From NCBI GenBank assembly GCA_004558025.1, contig SFEG01000021.1, forward strand, positions 1 to 50,756: a DNA stretch of 50,756 nt. Reading direction: 5' to 3'. Position numbers and translations under genes: made by a program. The notes below the pieces were generated by a model. That model did no database searches. It was given only the letters and a program-made list of their open reading frames with translations, and had not been told where the DNA came from. Positions 1 to 7,675 of the stretch are shown here, piece by piece (positions within the stretch are counted from its first letter, which is position 1; the number at the start of each line of letters is the position of its first letter). The DNA comes from Clostridiales bacterium (GTDB lineage Bacteria; Bacillota; Clostridia; Oscillospirales; Oscillospiraceae).

Positions 1-1578
1 ACTATACCCGTTAGTATATCCGAAATTGGGGACTCTGTGTTCTATGGGTGTACAAGTCTGACAAGTTTAGCAATTTCAAACGGGGTTACTAAAATTAGAA
101 ATTATGCATTCAATGGTTGTACAAAACTTAAGAATATTAGTATTCCGTTAAGCGTTGATACAATTGAATACTCAGCATTTGGGAACTGCAACAATTTAAA
201 GAATGTATATTACAATGGTTATAAGGACCAATGGGATAAGATACGTATCGATTACAACGAGGGTCTTGAAGCTGCAAATATATACTACAATAGTACGGTG
301 ACTGACATCGAAAAAGTACTTGATAGCGGTTATTGCGGGGCAGAGTCTGATGGAAAGAATCTCATGTGGACCTTCTATGATGACGGAACGCTCGTAATAA
401 GCGGAAAAGGCGAAATGGGTAAAGGCTCATGGAATCCTTTTGTGGTCAAGAAAGCTGTAGTTGAAAATGGCGTGACTCGAGTTGGTGGCGTTGTTGAAGG
501 GGCATTTGCACACTGCCGCTATATGCATAGTGTATCTTTACCAGACAGTGTAACAACAATAGGCGAGGATGCATTCTATGACTGTTGGAATTTAACGAAT
601 ATCAACATTCCGTCCAACGTGACAAGTATAGGCAAATCTGCATTTTCATGGTGCACTAGTTTAACAAGCGTTGATATTCCCAGTAGCGTGACAAGCATGG
701 GTAAGTATGCATTTTGCCACTGCGAAAAGCTCGCAAATGTTATAATTCCTGAGAAAGTAACGAAAATAAATGCCTACTGTTTTATATCGTGTAGTAGTTT
801 AGAGAGCATAACAATTCCACAAAGCGTGATTAATATCGATGAGTTTGCTTTTTGCGAGTGCAGTGCTTTGGAAAACGTATATTATTCAGGCGATGAGTTC
901 GCGTGGAGAAATATAGCGATAGATAACGAAAATGATCCGTTAACTTCTGCAGAGATACACTGTGCTGAACATGTGCATTCATATACATCCGAAATAGTTG
1001 CACCGACCTGCACAGATCAAGGCTACACTATATACACTTGCACGGTTTGCGGTGAGAGTTATATAGATAATTATATAGACGCAACGGGCCATACCGAAGA
1101 AACTGTTGCAGCTGTTGCGGCAACATGCACGACTGCCGGTAAGACAGAAGGTAAGGTTTGCTCTGTTTGCGGAGAAGTTTTGGTAGCTCAGGAGGAGATA
1201 CCTGCCCTCGGCCACGATTACAAAAACGGCGAGTGTACCCGCTGCCATGCAAAAGACCCAAATCATACGCACACTCACGATTACAAATCTACCGTGACCG
1301 AGCCGACCTGCACCGAGGACGGATACACAACCTACACTTGCTCCTGCGGCAAGACCTACACAGCAGATAGAGTTCCCGCAAAGGGTCACAGCACCGAGCT
1401 CGTCGGCGCAAAGGCCGCGACCTGCACCGAAGACGGATACACCGGCGACGAGGTATGCTCCGTCTGCAGCGAGATTATTACCAAGGGCGAACAACTATGT
1501 AAACGGCAAATGCGTCACCTGCGGCGCGAAGGAGCCCGGCCAAACGGAGGAGCATGTCCACAATTACTCCATTATTAA
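1..1578 (+). CDS. BspA-type leucine-rich-repeat surface protein, N-terminal part (5' partial, frameshifted)
   Basis: The reading frame is open from base 1, so the true start lies outside the window. The first ~960 bases encode BspA-type (LRR_5) repeats of the form AF..C..L..I.IP..V..I, in two blocks split by a Trp-rich strand segment around 320-430 (WTFYDDGTLVISGKGEM). From ~970 come Cys-x-x-Cys modules (TYTCSVCG / CTRCHAKDPN), which look like small metal- or disulfide-stabilised spacers. After GEQ at ~1490 the frame goes wrong: the last 27 residues before the stop are nonsense, while the expected NYVNGKC module continues in the +2 frame. Bases 1-1190 are visibly more AT-rich than the rest. 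The complete protein would be secreted and held on the cell wall by the SLH domains of the second part. The role (adhesion or host interaction) is inferred from the family. Confidence 0.85.
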   Translation, partial: TIPVSISEIGDSVFYGCTSLTSLAISNGVTKIRNYAFNGCTKLKNISIPLSVDTIEYSAFGNCNNLKNVYYNGYKDQWDKIRIDYNEGLEAANIYYNSTVTDIEKVLDSGYCGAESDGKNLMWTFYDDGTLVISGKGEMGKGSWNPFVVKKAVVENGVTRVGGVVEGAFAHCRYMHSVSLPDSVTTIGEDAFYDCWNLTNINIPSNVTSIGKSAFSWCTSLTSVDIPSSVTSMGKYAFCHCEKLANVIIPEKVTKINAYCFISCSSLESITIPQSVINIDEFAFCECSALENVYYSGDEFAWRNIAIDNENDPLTSAEIHCAEHVHSYTSEIVAPTCTDQGYTIYTCTVCGESYIDNYIDATGHTEETVAAVAATCTTAGKTEGKVCSVCGEVLVAQEEIPALGHDYKNGECTRCHAKDPNHTHTHDYKSTVTEPTCTEDGYTTYTCSCGKTYTADRVPAKGHSTELVGAKAATCTEDGYTGDEVCSVCSEIITKGEQLCKRQMRHLRREGARPNGGACPQLLHY

Positions 1579-3844
1579 AGTGACCGAGCCGACCTGCACC
1601 GAGCAGGGCTATACGACCTACACCTGCTCCGTATGCGGCAAGAGCTATGTAAGCAATTACGTGAGCGCAATGGATCATTACTATATTGACGGCGCATGCA
1701 CCCGCTGCGGCGCGGAGGATCCGAACTACATTCAGCATACTCACGTTTATAATGTACACACTGAAGATCCGACCTGCACAAAGCCCGGATACACCGAGCA
1801 TTGGTGCAATATCTGCGGTAAGTACTATTTTGACGCTGTTACCAACGCACTTGGCCACAACTACGTAAACGGCACATGCACCCGCTGCGGCACGTCCGGC
1901 ACGGCAAACGTCGCCGAAAGCGGCTTCTGCGGAGCAGGCAGCGGAACGAACGTATACTGGACGCTGTACGATGACGGCACGATCGTCGTAAGCGGCACCG
2001 GCGATATGGGTACGATCAGCTGCGATAAGAGCAAGATCAAAAAGGCCATTGTCGAAGACGGCGTGATCAGCATGAACTATGCGTTCCAGGATTGCACCAA
2101 CCTCAAGAGTGCGTCCGTACCCGGCAGCATTTGGATCATGGACTATGCGTTCGAAGGCTGCACCAGCCTCACGGACGTGACCATAAGCGAGGGCGTGACG
2201 AGGATCAATTACCACGCATTCGAAGGCTGCACCAGCCTCAAGAGTATCACACTGCCCTCGACGATAGACAGTGTTGATGAGTGGTCCTTTGCCGGCTGTA
2301 CGGTGCTTGAGAGCATCACAATTCCCGAGAATGTAACATTGATCATGTGGAATGCATTTGAGAATTGCACCAGCCTGAAAACCGTCGATATCAAGTCCTG
2401 CAACACTATAAACGCATACGCGTTCGATGGCTGCACGGCACTCGAAAGCGTCAATATCCCCGCGAATATCCAGTATATTGACAGCTTTGCATTCAGAGGC
2501 TGCACCAAGCTCAAGACCGTCAACTACGAGGGTACCGAGGCACAGTGGAAAAATGTGAATATTTCAGATGGAAATGAGCCGCTTAAAAATGCCAAGCTGA
2601 AGGCGGCGGGTCATGAGCATAGCTATGGCACACCCGTCGTGACCAAGCCCACCTGCACTAGCGCAGGCTACACGACTTACACCTGCACCACCTGTGGTCA
2701 GAGCTATAAGGATAATTACACCGACGCACTCGGCCATGACTACAAGGACGGCGTATGCACTCGCTGCGATGCGAAAGACCCCAATCAGGCGCACGTGCAT
2801 GATTACAAATCAACCGTGGTCAAGGCCACCTGCACAGAACCCGGATATACCCACTACACCTGCTCCTGCGGCAGCAGCTATGACGATAACTACACCGACG
2901 CACTCGGCCACAGGTATCTGCTGGGCCGCTGCCTGCGCTGCGGCATTAAGGAATCCGAGGACGAAGGGTTGCACATCCACAGCTATAAGCCTACGGTGAT
3001 CGAGCCTACCTGCACCGAGGGAGGTTACACCGAGTGGAAGTGCGAGTGCGGCAAGAGCTTTGAAATACTCCACACCAAGGCGCTCGGCCATGAGTATAAG
3101 GACGGCCTGTGCATCCGCTGCGGCGCAAAGGATCCCAACGCGCACACGCATAAATATGTTGAGACCGTAACTAAACCCACCTGCACCGAAAAGGGCTGCA
3201 CGACCTATACCTGCTCGATCTGCGGCGACAGCTATAAGGATAACTATGTCAACGCGCTTGGTCACAACTATGTTAACGGAGCATGCACACGCTGCGGCGC
3301 GAAAGACCCAAACTACAAGCCCGCTGTGAGCTTCATCGATGTTCCCTCGGACGCATTCTACGCAAAGGCCGTCAAGTGGGCGGTCGAGAACGGCATAACC
3401 GAGGGCGTGGGCAATAACCGCTTTGACCCGAACGGACAGTGCACGCGTGGACAGGTCGTGACCTTCCTGTGGCGCGCGGCAGGCAAGCCGACGGTGAGCG
3501 CGAATGTGAGCTTTTCCGACGTTCAGCCCGGCGCGTTCTACTACGAGGCGGTAAAGTGGGCTGTTGCAAACGGCATCACCACCGGCGTAGGCGGAAATAG
3601 GTTTGCCCCGAACGACAGCTGCACCCGCGGTCAGGTAGTGACATTCCTGCACCGCGCGGCGAACAGCCCGGCAGCGAGCACGATAAGCAGCTTCACCGAC
3701 GTTCCGGCGACGGCGTTCTACTACAACGCCGTCAACTGGGCAGTCGCAAACGGCATAACCAACGGCACAGGTAACGGCCGCTTCTCGCCGAACGACACCT
3801 GCACCCGCGCACAGGTCGTCACTTTCCTGTACAGAGCACAGTAA
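1493..3844 (+). CDS. BspA-type/SLH surface protein, C-terminal part (continues the preceding gene after a frameshift)
   Basis: The frame opens at AAC TAT GTA (1493), exactly where the preceding frame loses the Cys module, so this is the same gene and not an independent one; the first ATG-like codon (1580) has no ribosome site. Order: Cys-x-x-Cys modules (to ~1895), a second BspA leucine-rich block introduced by another WTLYDDGTIVVSGTGDMG strand motif (~1905-2590), five further Cys modules (TCT..GYTTYTC..CG, each ending DALGHxYxxGxCTRCGAKDPN), then three S-layer-homology domains (~3330-3844; FxDVP..AFYxxAVxWAVxNGIT and CTRGQVVTFLxRAA). SLH domains bind pyruvylated secondary cell-wall polymer, so this end anchors the protein. 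No promoter of its own is visible. It could be an assembly deletion or a real pseudogene. Confidence 0.85.
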   Translation, partial: NYVNGKCVTCGAKEPGQTEEHVHNYSIIKVTEPTCTEQGYTTYTCSVCGKSYVSNYVSAMDHYYIDGACTRCGAEDPNYIQHTHVYNVHTEDPTCTKPGYTEHWCNICGKYYFDAVTNALGHNYVNGTCTRCGTSGTANVAESGFCGAGSGTNVYWTLYDDGTIVVSGTGDMGTISCDKSKIKKAIVEDGVISMNYAFQDCTNLKSASVPGSIWIMDYAFEGCTSLTDVTISEGVTRINYHAFEGCTSLKSITLPSTIDSVDEWSFAGCTVLESITIPENVTLIMWNAFENCTSLKTVDIKSCNTINAYAFDGCTALESVNIPANIQYIDSFAFRGCTKLKTVNYEGTEAQWKNVNISDGNEPLKNAKLKAAGHEHSYGTPVVTKPTCTSAGYTTYTCTTCGQSYKDNYTDALGHDYKDGVCTRCDAKDPNQAHVHDYKSTVVKATCTEPGYTHYTCSCGSSYDDNYTDALGHRYLLGRCLRCGIKESEDEGLHIHSYKPTVIEPTCTEGGYTEWKCECGKSFEILHTKALGHEYKDGLCIRCGAKDPNAHTHKYVETVTKPTCTEKGCTTYTCSICGDSYKDNYVNALGHNYVNGACTRCGAKDPNYKPAVSFIDVPSDAFYAKAVKWAVENGITEGVGNNRFDPNGQCTRGQVVTFLWRAAGKPTVSANVSFSDVQPGAFYYEAVKWAVANGITTGVGGNRFAPNDSCTRGQVVTFLHRAANSPAASTISSFTDVPATAFYYNAVNWAVANGITNGTGNGRFSPNDTCTRAQVVTFLYRAQ

Positions 3845-4068
3845 GCAGCATAACAGGACATAAACCAAAACGCCGGGGCCTTTGCCCCGGCGTGCGGCCT
3901 TGATAAGTGCGTATTCGTGCGACTTTTGACAAGTTTGTGAAAAAACTCACAAAAAGCTGCACGCAAGTTTGGAATAACTGCGGATTTAAGGAGAGCATAA
4001 ATCGTGCTATCATAATGTAGACTGCAAGCTATAGGGAAGGGCGAAGCAGAGCCCCACAAAATACACCG
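3845..4068. other. Intergenic region between converging genes
   Basis: A strong GC hairpin lies at 3871-3892 (CGCCGGGGC/GCCCCGGCG); read on the minus strand it is followed by TTTTGG, so it may back up termination of the NUDIX gene. A weak -10-like TATCATAAT occurs at ~4009-4017 reading right, toward the terminator at 4069. I see no convincing gene here. Confidence 0.4.
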
Positions 4069-4100
4069 CACCGCATGGGAAACCATGCGGTGCATTTTTT
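4069..4100. terminator. Bidirectional rho-independent terminator
   Basis: Stem GCACCGCATGG / CCATGCGGTGC with loop GAAA, followed on the plus strand by a T6 run. It sits between the converging surface-protein gene and the NUDIX gene, whose stop codon touches it. Confidence 0.8.
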
Positions 4101-4617
4101 ACATGTTCAGATTGTCTACGCCGCTGCGCATTTCGAAAAGGAAGGCAATGAAGCTCTTCATGAATGGGATGAACTCGCCGGAGTCTATCATCGTGCAGAT
4201 CTCATCATACGTCGCCCAGCGTGCGTCCATGACCTCCTCGGGCTGAAAGTGCAGCTGACTTAGCTCGACGTCCTTTGTAATGATGTAGTAATCGTCGAAG
4301 CCATCCTCAAAGTTCACCGTAAGGCGTGGGCGGATATCTGAAAAGTCGATGTCCAGCCCAAGCTCCTCGCGCAGCTCGCGCCGCATGGCCATTTGGCTCG
4401 TCTCGCCGCAAAGTGCGCTGCCGCCGACGGTCACGTCCCACTTCTCGGGGAATGTCGGCTTTTGTGTGCAGCGCTGCTGGATAAGCAGCTTGCCCTCGCT
4501 GCTAAATATCGCAATATGAACGACCATGTGATAGAGCCCCTCGGGGTGCTTTTCCCCGCGGATAACGCTCCTGCCGGTTGGTATTCTGTTGACGTCGTAT
4601 GCGTCCCATGCTTCCAT
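4099..4617 (-). CDS. NUDIX hydrolase
   Basis: 172 aa. Hydrolyses a nucleoside diphosphate linked to another moiety; the substrate is not predictable. The NUDIX box is complete: G(GSALCG)E T..AMR RELREELGL, with the REx2EE metal ligands present. The N-terminal EAWDAYDVNRIPTGRSVIRG stretch resembles the IPP-isomerase-like NUDIX subgroup common in Firmicutes. The start is taken at ATG 4617, preceded by GGGTGAT eight bases upstream. A longer reading to 4716 would run through the -10 box of the tRNA-Arg promoter and lacks a ribosome site. It stands alone, converging on the surface-protein gene. Confidence 0.85.
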   Translation of the reverse strand: MEAWDAYDVNRIPTGRSVIRGEKHPEGLYHMVVHIAIFSSEGKLLIQQRCTQKPTFPEKWDVTVGGSALCGETSQMAMRRELREELGLDIDFSDIRPRLTVNFEDGFDDYYIITKDVELSQLHFQPEEVMDARWATYDEICTMIDSGEFIPFMKSFIAFLFEMRSGVDNLNM

Positions 4618-4677
4618 TTTTATCACCCGGAACACAGTAGCATTTTTTGCGATATCCGTCAAGTCGGAAATTACAGC

Positions 4678-4706
4678 TTTACACGGGCAGCGGGATTTGC
4701 TATAAT
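4678..4706 (+). promoter_or_regulatory. Promoter of tRNA-Arg
   Basis: -35 TTTACA (4678-4683), 17-base spacer, -10 TATAAT (4701-4706), 14 bases before the mature tRNA 5' end. Confidence 0.8.
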
Positions 4707-4720
4707 ATTTGAGCATAAAT

Positions 4721-4797
4721 GCGCCCGTAGCTCAGCTGGATAGAGTGTCAGACTCCGACTCTGAAGGTCGTGGGTTCGAATCCCGTCGGGCGTACCA
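4721..4797 (+). tRNA. tRNA-Arg(CCG)
   Basis: Full cloverleaf: acceptor GCGCCCG/CGGGCGT, D arm GCTC...GAGT, anticodon stem TCAGA/TCTGA around loop CTCCGAC (anticodon CCG, reads CGG), T arm GTGGG TTCGAAT CCCGT, discriminator A and encoded CCA. An AT-rich gene and a decayed integrase lie immediately downstream, so this tRNA is a likely former integration target. Confidence 0.95.
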
Positions 4798-4804
4798 CTA
4801 AAGA

Positions 4805-4848
4805 AACCTCTTTTGTCTACCAAGACATGAGAGGTTTTCTGTTTGTTT
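4805..4848 (+). terminator. Terminator of tRNA-Arg
   Basis: Stem AACCTCT/AGAGGTT with an inner GTCT/AGAC stem, followed by TTTTCTGTTTGTTT. Confidence 0.75.
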
Positions 4849-4875
4849 GAAAGATTCATAGTTTTGTGATATAAT
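4847..4875 (+). promoter_or_regulatory. Promoter of the VOC-family gene
   Basis: -35 TTGAAA (4847-4852), 17-base spacer, -10 TATAAT (4870-4875), just after the tRNA terminator. Confidence 0.8.
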
Positions 4876-4912
4876 CTGTTCGAAAAATAAGAATTTGATG
4901 AGGAGAACGTAT

Positions 4913-5275
4913 ATGAAATACAAAGGAACACTTATTGTTGTTAAAGATTGTAACCGTGCGTTAAAGTTCTATAGTGATATGTTTGGATTTCAACTTCTTC
5001 AAGACAACGATGGGAATATGGAATTGACGAATAATTTATATTTACAGGAATCGAGATACTGGGAACAATTCACAAAAAGAAGTGTAATTTCAAACAGTAA
5101 TCAGTCTGAGCTGTATTTTGAAGAGCCCAATATAGAGCAATTTGTAGAGCGTCTTGGAACACTTTACCCTGAAATCGAATATGTCAATCACCTGATGACA
5201 CACAGTTGGGGGCAAAAGGTGGTCAGATTCTACGATTTGGATGGTAACTTAATTGAAGTTGGAACACCGATATAA
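4913..5275 (+). CDS. VOC-family (glyoxalase/bleomycin-resistance-like) protein
   Basis: 120 aa, the usual single-chain length. It has the paired beta-alpha-beta-beta-beta pattern of vicinal-oxygen-chelate proteins: an N-terminal LIVVKDCNRALKFYSDMFGF motif and a C-terminal VVRFYDLDGNLIEVG motif whose Glu is a usual metal ligand. Such proteins include dioxygenases, isomerases and drug-binding resistance proteins; the substrate cannot be told. ATG 4913 is chosen because AGGAG lies seven bases upstream. The gene is clearly AT-richer than its neighbours and has its own strong promoter. With the tRNA on one side and integrase debris on the other, it looks like cargo of an integrated element. Confidence 0.8.
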   Translation: MKYKGTLIVVKDCNRALKFYSDMFGFQLLQDNDGNMELTNNLYLQESRYWEQFTKRSVISNSNQSELYFEEPNIEQFVERLGTLYPEIEYVNHLMTHSWGQKVVRFYDLDGNLIEVGTPI

Positions 5276-5368
5276 TCAACAAATTCCAATTTGTCGAACG
5301 GATAGATGCCATACTTTTGGTCGTTTTTACCCCCGCTTATACACCGTTTGGTCGCTCTTTCGCATATT

Positions 5369-5412
5369 AAAAAGCCAGTGTTATCAATACTTTGCGGCAT
5401 TTTGACACTGGC
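5369..5412 (-). terminator. Terminator downstream of the integrase remnant
   Basis: GCCAGTGT (5374-5381) pairs with ACACTGGC (5405-5412) around a ~23-base loop; on the minus strand the stem is followed by TTTTT. It fits the end of the minus-strand integrase remnant. Confidence 0.55.
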
Positions 5413-5480
5413 TGTTTTTATGCTTTTTAAGGGCTTAAATCGGGCGATAATTCAACTTTAATTCAACTCGCTTTAAAAAT

Positions 5481-6263
5481 TCAAGCCTTTTTCAAGAGAA
5501 TATCACCGAGTATATCCGCGTTTTTCTTGTCGGCCTGCTCGATAACATGCGCGTATATATCGCTGGTAGTTGACACCTGAGAGTGTCCGAGCCGTTTAGC
5601 TGTGCTGACAATATCAACGCCATTGAATGATATGCGGCAGACTGCAACGCCTGCTGAAGCGGTCAAGCCATGTTGTCACGCTGTCCGGGTGCATGGGAGC
5701 GCCGTTAGCCTGCGAGAATACAAAACCCTGTCTGCGGTAATACTCGCCGAGACGCAGTATCTCTCCGCTCTGCCATGTTCTGTACTGCTTAAGCATCTGC
5801 ATAGTCTCCTGTGGCAGAGATACATAGCGCTTGCTGCTTGCGGTTTTCGGGGTGCTCTCATAAACTCCGCGATCAGGCGTGTAGGATATAGACCGGCATA
5901 TGTATATGCGTGAATTATCAAAATCGACATTTTCCCATTTAAGGCCGAGTATCTCTCCGCGACGTGCGCCGGTAACAAGCATGAGATGAACAAGCATACG
6001 TCATTTTAAATAGGCGGCTCCGCCCTTGCGGCGACGTTCATGGGTATAAGTCCCTCTTTGACGGCCTGAGACAGGACAATCGAAATGAAACGGTGGTATC
6101 TGCGTATCGTGCAGTTGCTGAGTGTTCCGCCTGTGCGCCTGTTTGAGCCGCTTTGCGCCAGCTGCGAATAAAATGCATTAAGATGATCAGGACGCAGCTC
6201 ACGGAGCTTTATATGTCCTATAGCGGGGTAGATACGCGGTGTCATGCTTCTGATAATCCTCAT
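5481..6263 (-). pseudogene. Tyrosine recombinase/integrase, decayed
   Basis: Three fragments in order. 6263-6006 is the SAM-like DNA-binding core (IGHIKLRELRPDHLNAFYSQL). 5997-5614 is the catalytic domain with the first catalytic Arg (TGARRGEILGLKWENVDFDN). 5625-5481 is the C-terminus with LGHSQVSTTSDIYAH, holding the late His and the nucleophilic Tyr. A deletion at ~6000 removes the linker between the domains. A second at ~5625 fuses SLPHI directly to FNGVDIV, out of frame, removing the HxxR box. Recombinase activity is therefore lost. The relatives are Tn916/ICE-type or phage integrases of Firmicutes. It presumably once mobilised an element at the tRNA-Arg 700 bases away, but I could not find a second copy of the tRNA 3' end that would mark the far attachment site. 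Confidence 0.85.
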
Positions 6264-6286
6264 CCAGGGACTGATATAAGATTTAA

Positions 6287-6309
6287 GCCACGCCTTTGCG
6301 TGGCTTTTT
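6287..6309 (+). terminator. Terminator-like hairpin
   Basis: GCCACGC/GCGTGGC with a four-base loop and TTTTTC. It reads right, with no intact plus-strand gene before it; possibly left over from the lost element. Confidence 0.5.
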
Positions 6310-6354
6310 CATTTACATATCCCTATAAATGTGCTATGATATTTTATAAGCCAA

Positions 6355-6590
6355 TAGTGGATAGCCGATAGCTGATAGCTATATGTGTGCGGCGATGCCG
6401 CACGATTGGAATAGGCGACCCCTCAGTCACGGCAAGCCGTGACAGCTCCCCTTACGCAGGGGAGCCAATGTGGTGCGGCTCAAATTTGCAGCATTCCCAC
6501 GGGAAGCGAGGCAGCTACGGTTTCGATGGAAACTTCGATACCGGGCTACCGGAATATACATATAGGTAGGTGCGTTAATGCGCCTCTAAA
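6355..6590 (+). repeat. Dispersed repeat family A, copy 1
   Basis: Left module with tandem GATAGC motifs (GATAGCCGATAGCTGATAGC); palindromic core at 6414-6466 (GGCGACCCCTCAGTCA...TGACAGCTCCCC...GGGGAGCC); right module ending ACCGGGCTACCG...GTAGG...GCGCCTCTAAA. Copies 2 and 3 lie at 10275 and 20340. It fills the gap before prfA and codes for nothing. The core resembles palindromic repeats I recall from Faecalibacterium-like genomes. Confidence 0.8.
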
Positions 6591-6604
6591 TACAGGAGAT
6601 AAAT

Positions 6605-7675
6605 ATGCTGGATAAACTCAAACAGCTGGATAACAGATATTCCGAGCTCGCCATGCGCATGGAAAACGGCGAGATATACGCCGACCCCTCGGCGTACACC
6701 AAATGCGTGCGCGAGATGAAAGAGCTCGAGCCCATTGTCACGGCTTACAGGGAGTACGCCAAATGCGATAAGGCCATGAAGGATGCCGAGGAGCTCATGA
6801 GTGACCCGGAGTTCAAGGAGCTTGCGCAGGAGGAGTATAACGAGGCAAAGGAGCGCATGACGGAGCTCAATGAAAAGCTCAAGATCCTGCTCCTGCCCAA
6901 GGACCCGAACGATGAGCGCAACGTCATCATGGAGATACGGTCCGGCGTCGGCGGAGAGGAGAGCGCACTGTTCGCGCACGATCTTTTCAGAATGTACTCC
7001 ATGTACGCCGAGAGCAAGGGCTGGAAGATAGATATCGTGAATATAAACGAAACAGAGCTCGGCGGCATAAAGGAAATGAGCTTTGTCATCGAAGGGCAGG
7101 GCGCGTATTCGCGCCTGAAATTCGAGGCGGGCGGACACCGCGTCCAGCGCGTTCCGGAAACGGAGTCCGGCGGCAGGATACACACCTCGGCCGCAACGGT
7201 AGCCGTTCTGCCCGAGGCCGAGGAGGTCGAGTTTGAAATTAACCCCGCCGATCTTCAGATAGACACCTATCGCTCGTCCGGCGCGGGCGGCCAGCACGTC
7301 AATAAGACCGAAAGTGCCATCCGCATAACGCATCTGCCCACGGGCGTTGTCGTCGAATGTCAGGATGAGCGCAGCCAGTATAAGAATAAGGACAGAGCGA
7401 TGAAGATACTGCGCTCGAAGCTGTACGAGGCCGAGCAGCAGAAGCAGGCCGCCGCCATAGCCGCCGAGCGCAAAAGCCAGGTCGGCTCCGGCGACCGTTC
7501 GGATAGGGTACGCACATACAACTTCCCTCAGAACCGCGTGACCGACCACCGTCTTGTCGGCGACGTGCGAAACTTCAATATCCAAAGCGTCCTTAACGGC
7601 GACCTTGACCCGATAATCGACGCGCTCATAACCGCCGATCAGGCGGAAAAGCTCAAAAGGCAGGCGGAGAGCTGA
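6605..7675 (+). CDS. prfA: Peptide chain release factor 1
   Basis: 356 aa, full length. Releases finished peptides at UAA and UAG codons on the ribosome. The N-terminal coiled-coil is followed by the codon-recognition PxT motif (here PET in QRVPETESGGRIHTS, as in Bacillus RF1), the peptidyl-hydrolysis GGQ loop (SSGAGGQHVNKTESAIRI), and GSGDRSDRVRTYNFPQNRVTDHR. Its Gln is the usual target of the PrmC methylase, which is not in this window. The start has AGGAG seven bases upstream. The stop codon overlaps the next ATG (TGATG), so translation is probably coupled to the TsaC-CoaE fusion. It opens a three-gene operon ending with the aminopeptidase. Confidence 0.97.
   Translation: MLDKLKQLDNRYSELAMRMENGEIYADPSAYTKCVREMKELEPIVTAYREYAKCDKAMKDAEELMSDPEFKELAQEEYNEAKERMTELNEKLKILLLPKDPNDERNVIMEIRSGVGGEESALFAHDLFRMYSMYAESKGWKIDIVNINETELGGIKEMSFVIEGQGAYSRLKFEAGGHRVQRVPETESGGRIHTSAATVAVLPEAEEVEFEINPADLQIDTYRSSGAGGQHVNKTESAIRITHLPTGVVVECQDERSQYKNKDRAMKILRSKLYEAEQQKQAAAIAAERKSQVGSGDRSDRVRTYNFPQNRVTDHRLVGDVRNFNIQSVLNGDLDPIIDALITADQAEKLKRQAES

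Noticed and set aside
1000..3320. CRISPR-like or DNA-level tandem array
   Set aside because: The spaced repeats are coding modules (Cys-x-x-Cys) varying at third codon positions, without constant repeat length or spacers.
2810..3868. 352-codon open frame on the minus strand
   Set aside because: Lies wholly opposite the Cys/SLH repeats; its repeated Ala/Val/Gly-rich translation mirrors the plus-strand repeats and it has no ribosome site.
4000..4100. Small RNA gene on the plus strand
   Set aside because: A weak -10-like box and a strong terminator are present, but no -35; the terminator is explained by the converging genes.
4671..4931. Minus-strand frame over tRNA-Arg
   Set aside because: The DGIRTHDLQSRSLT type translation is antisense tRNA.
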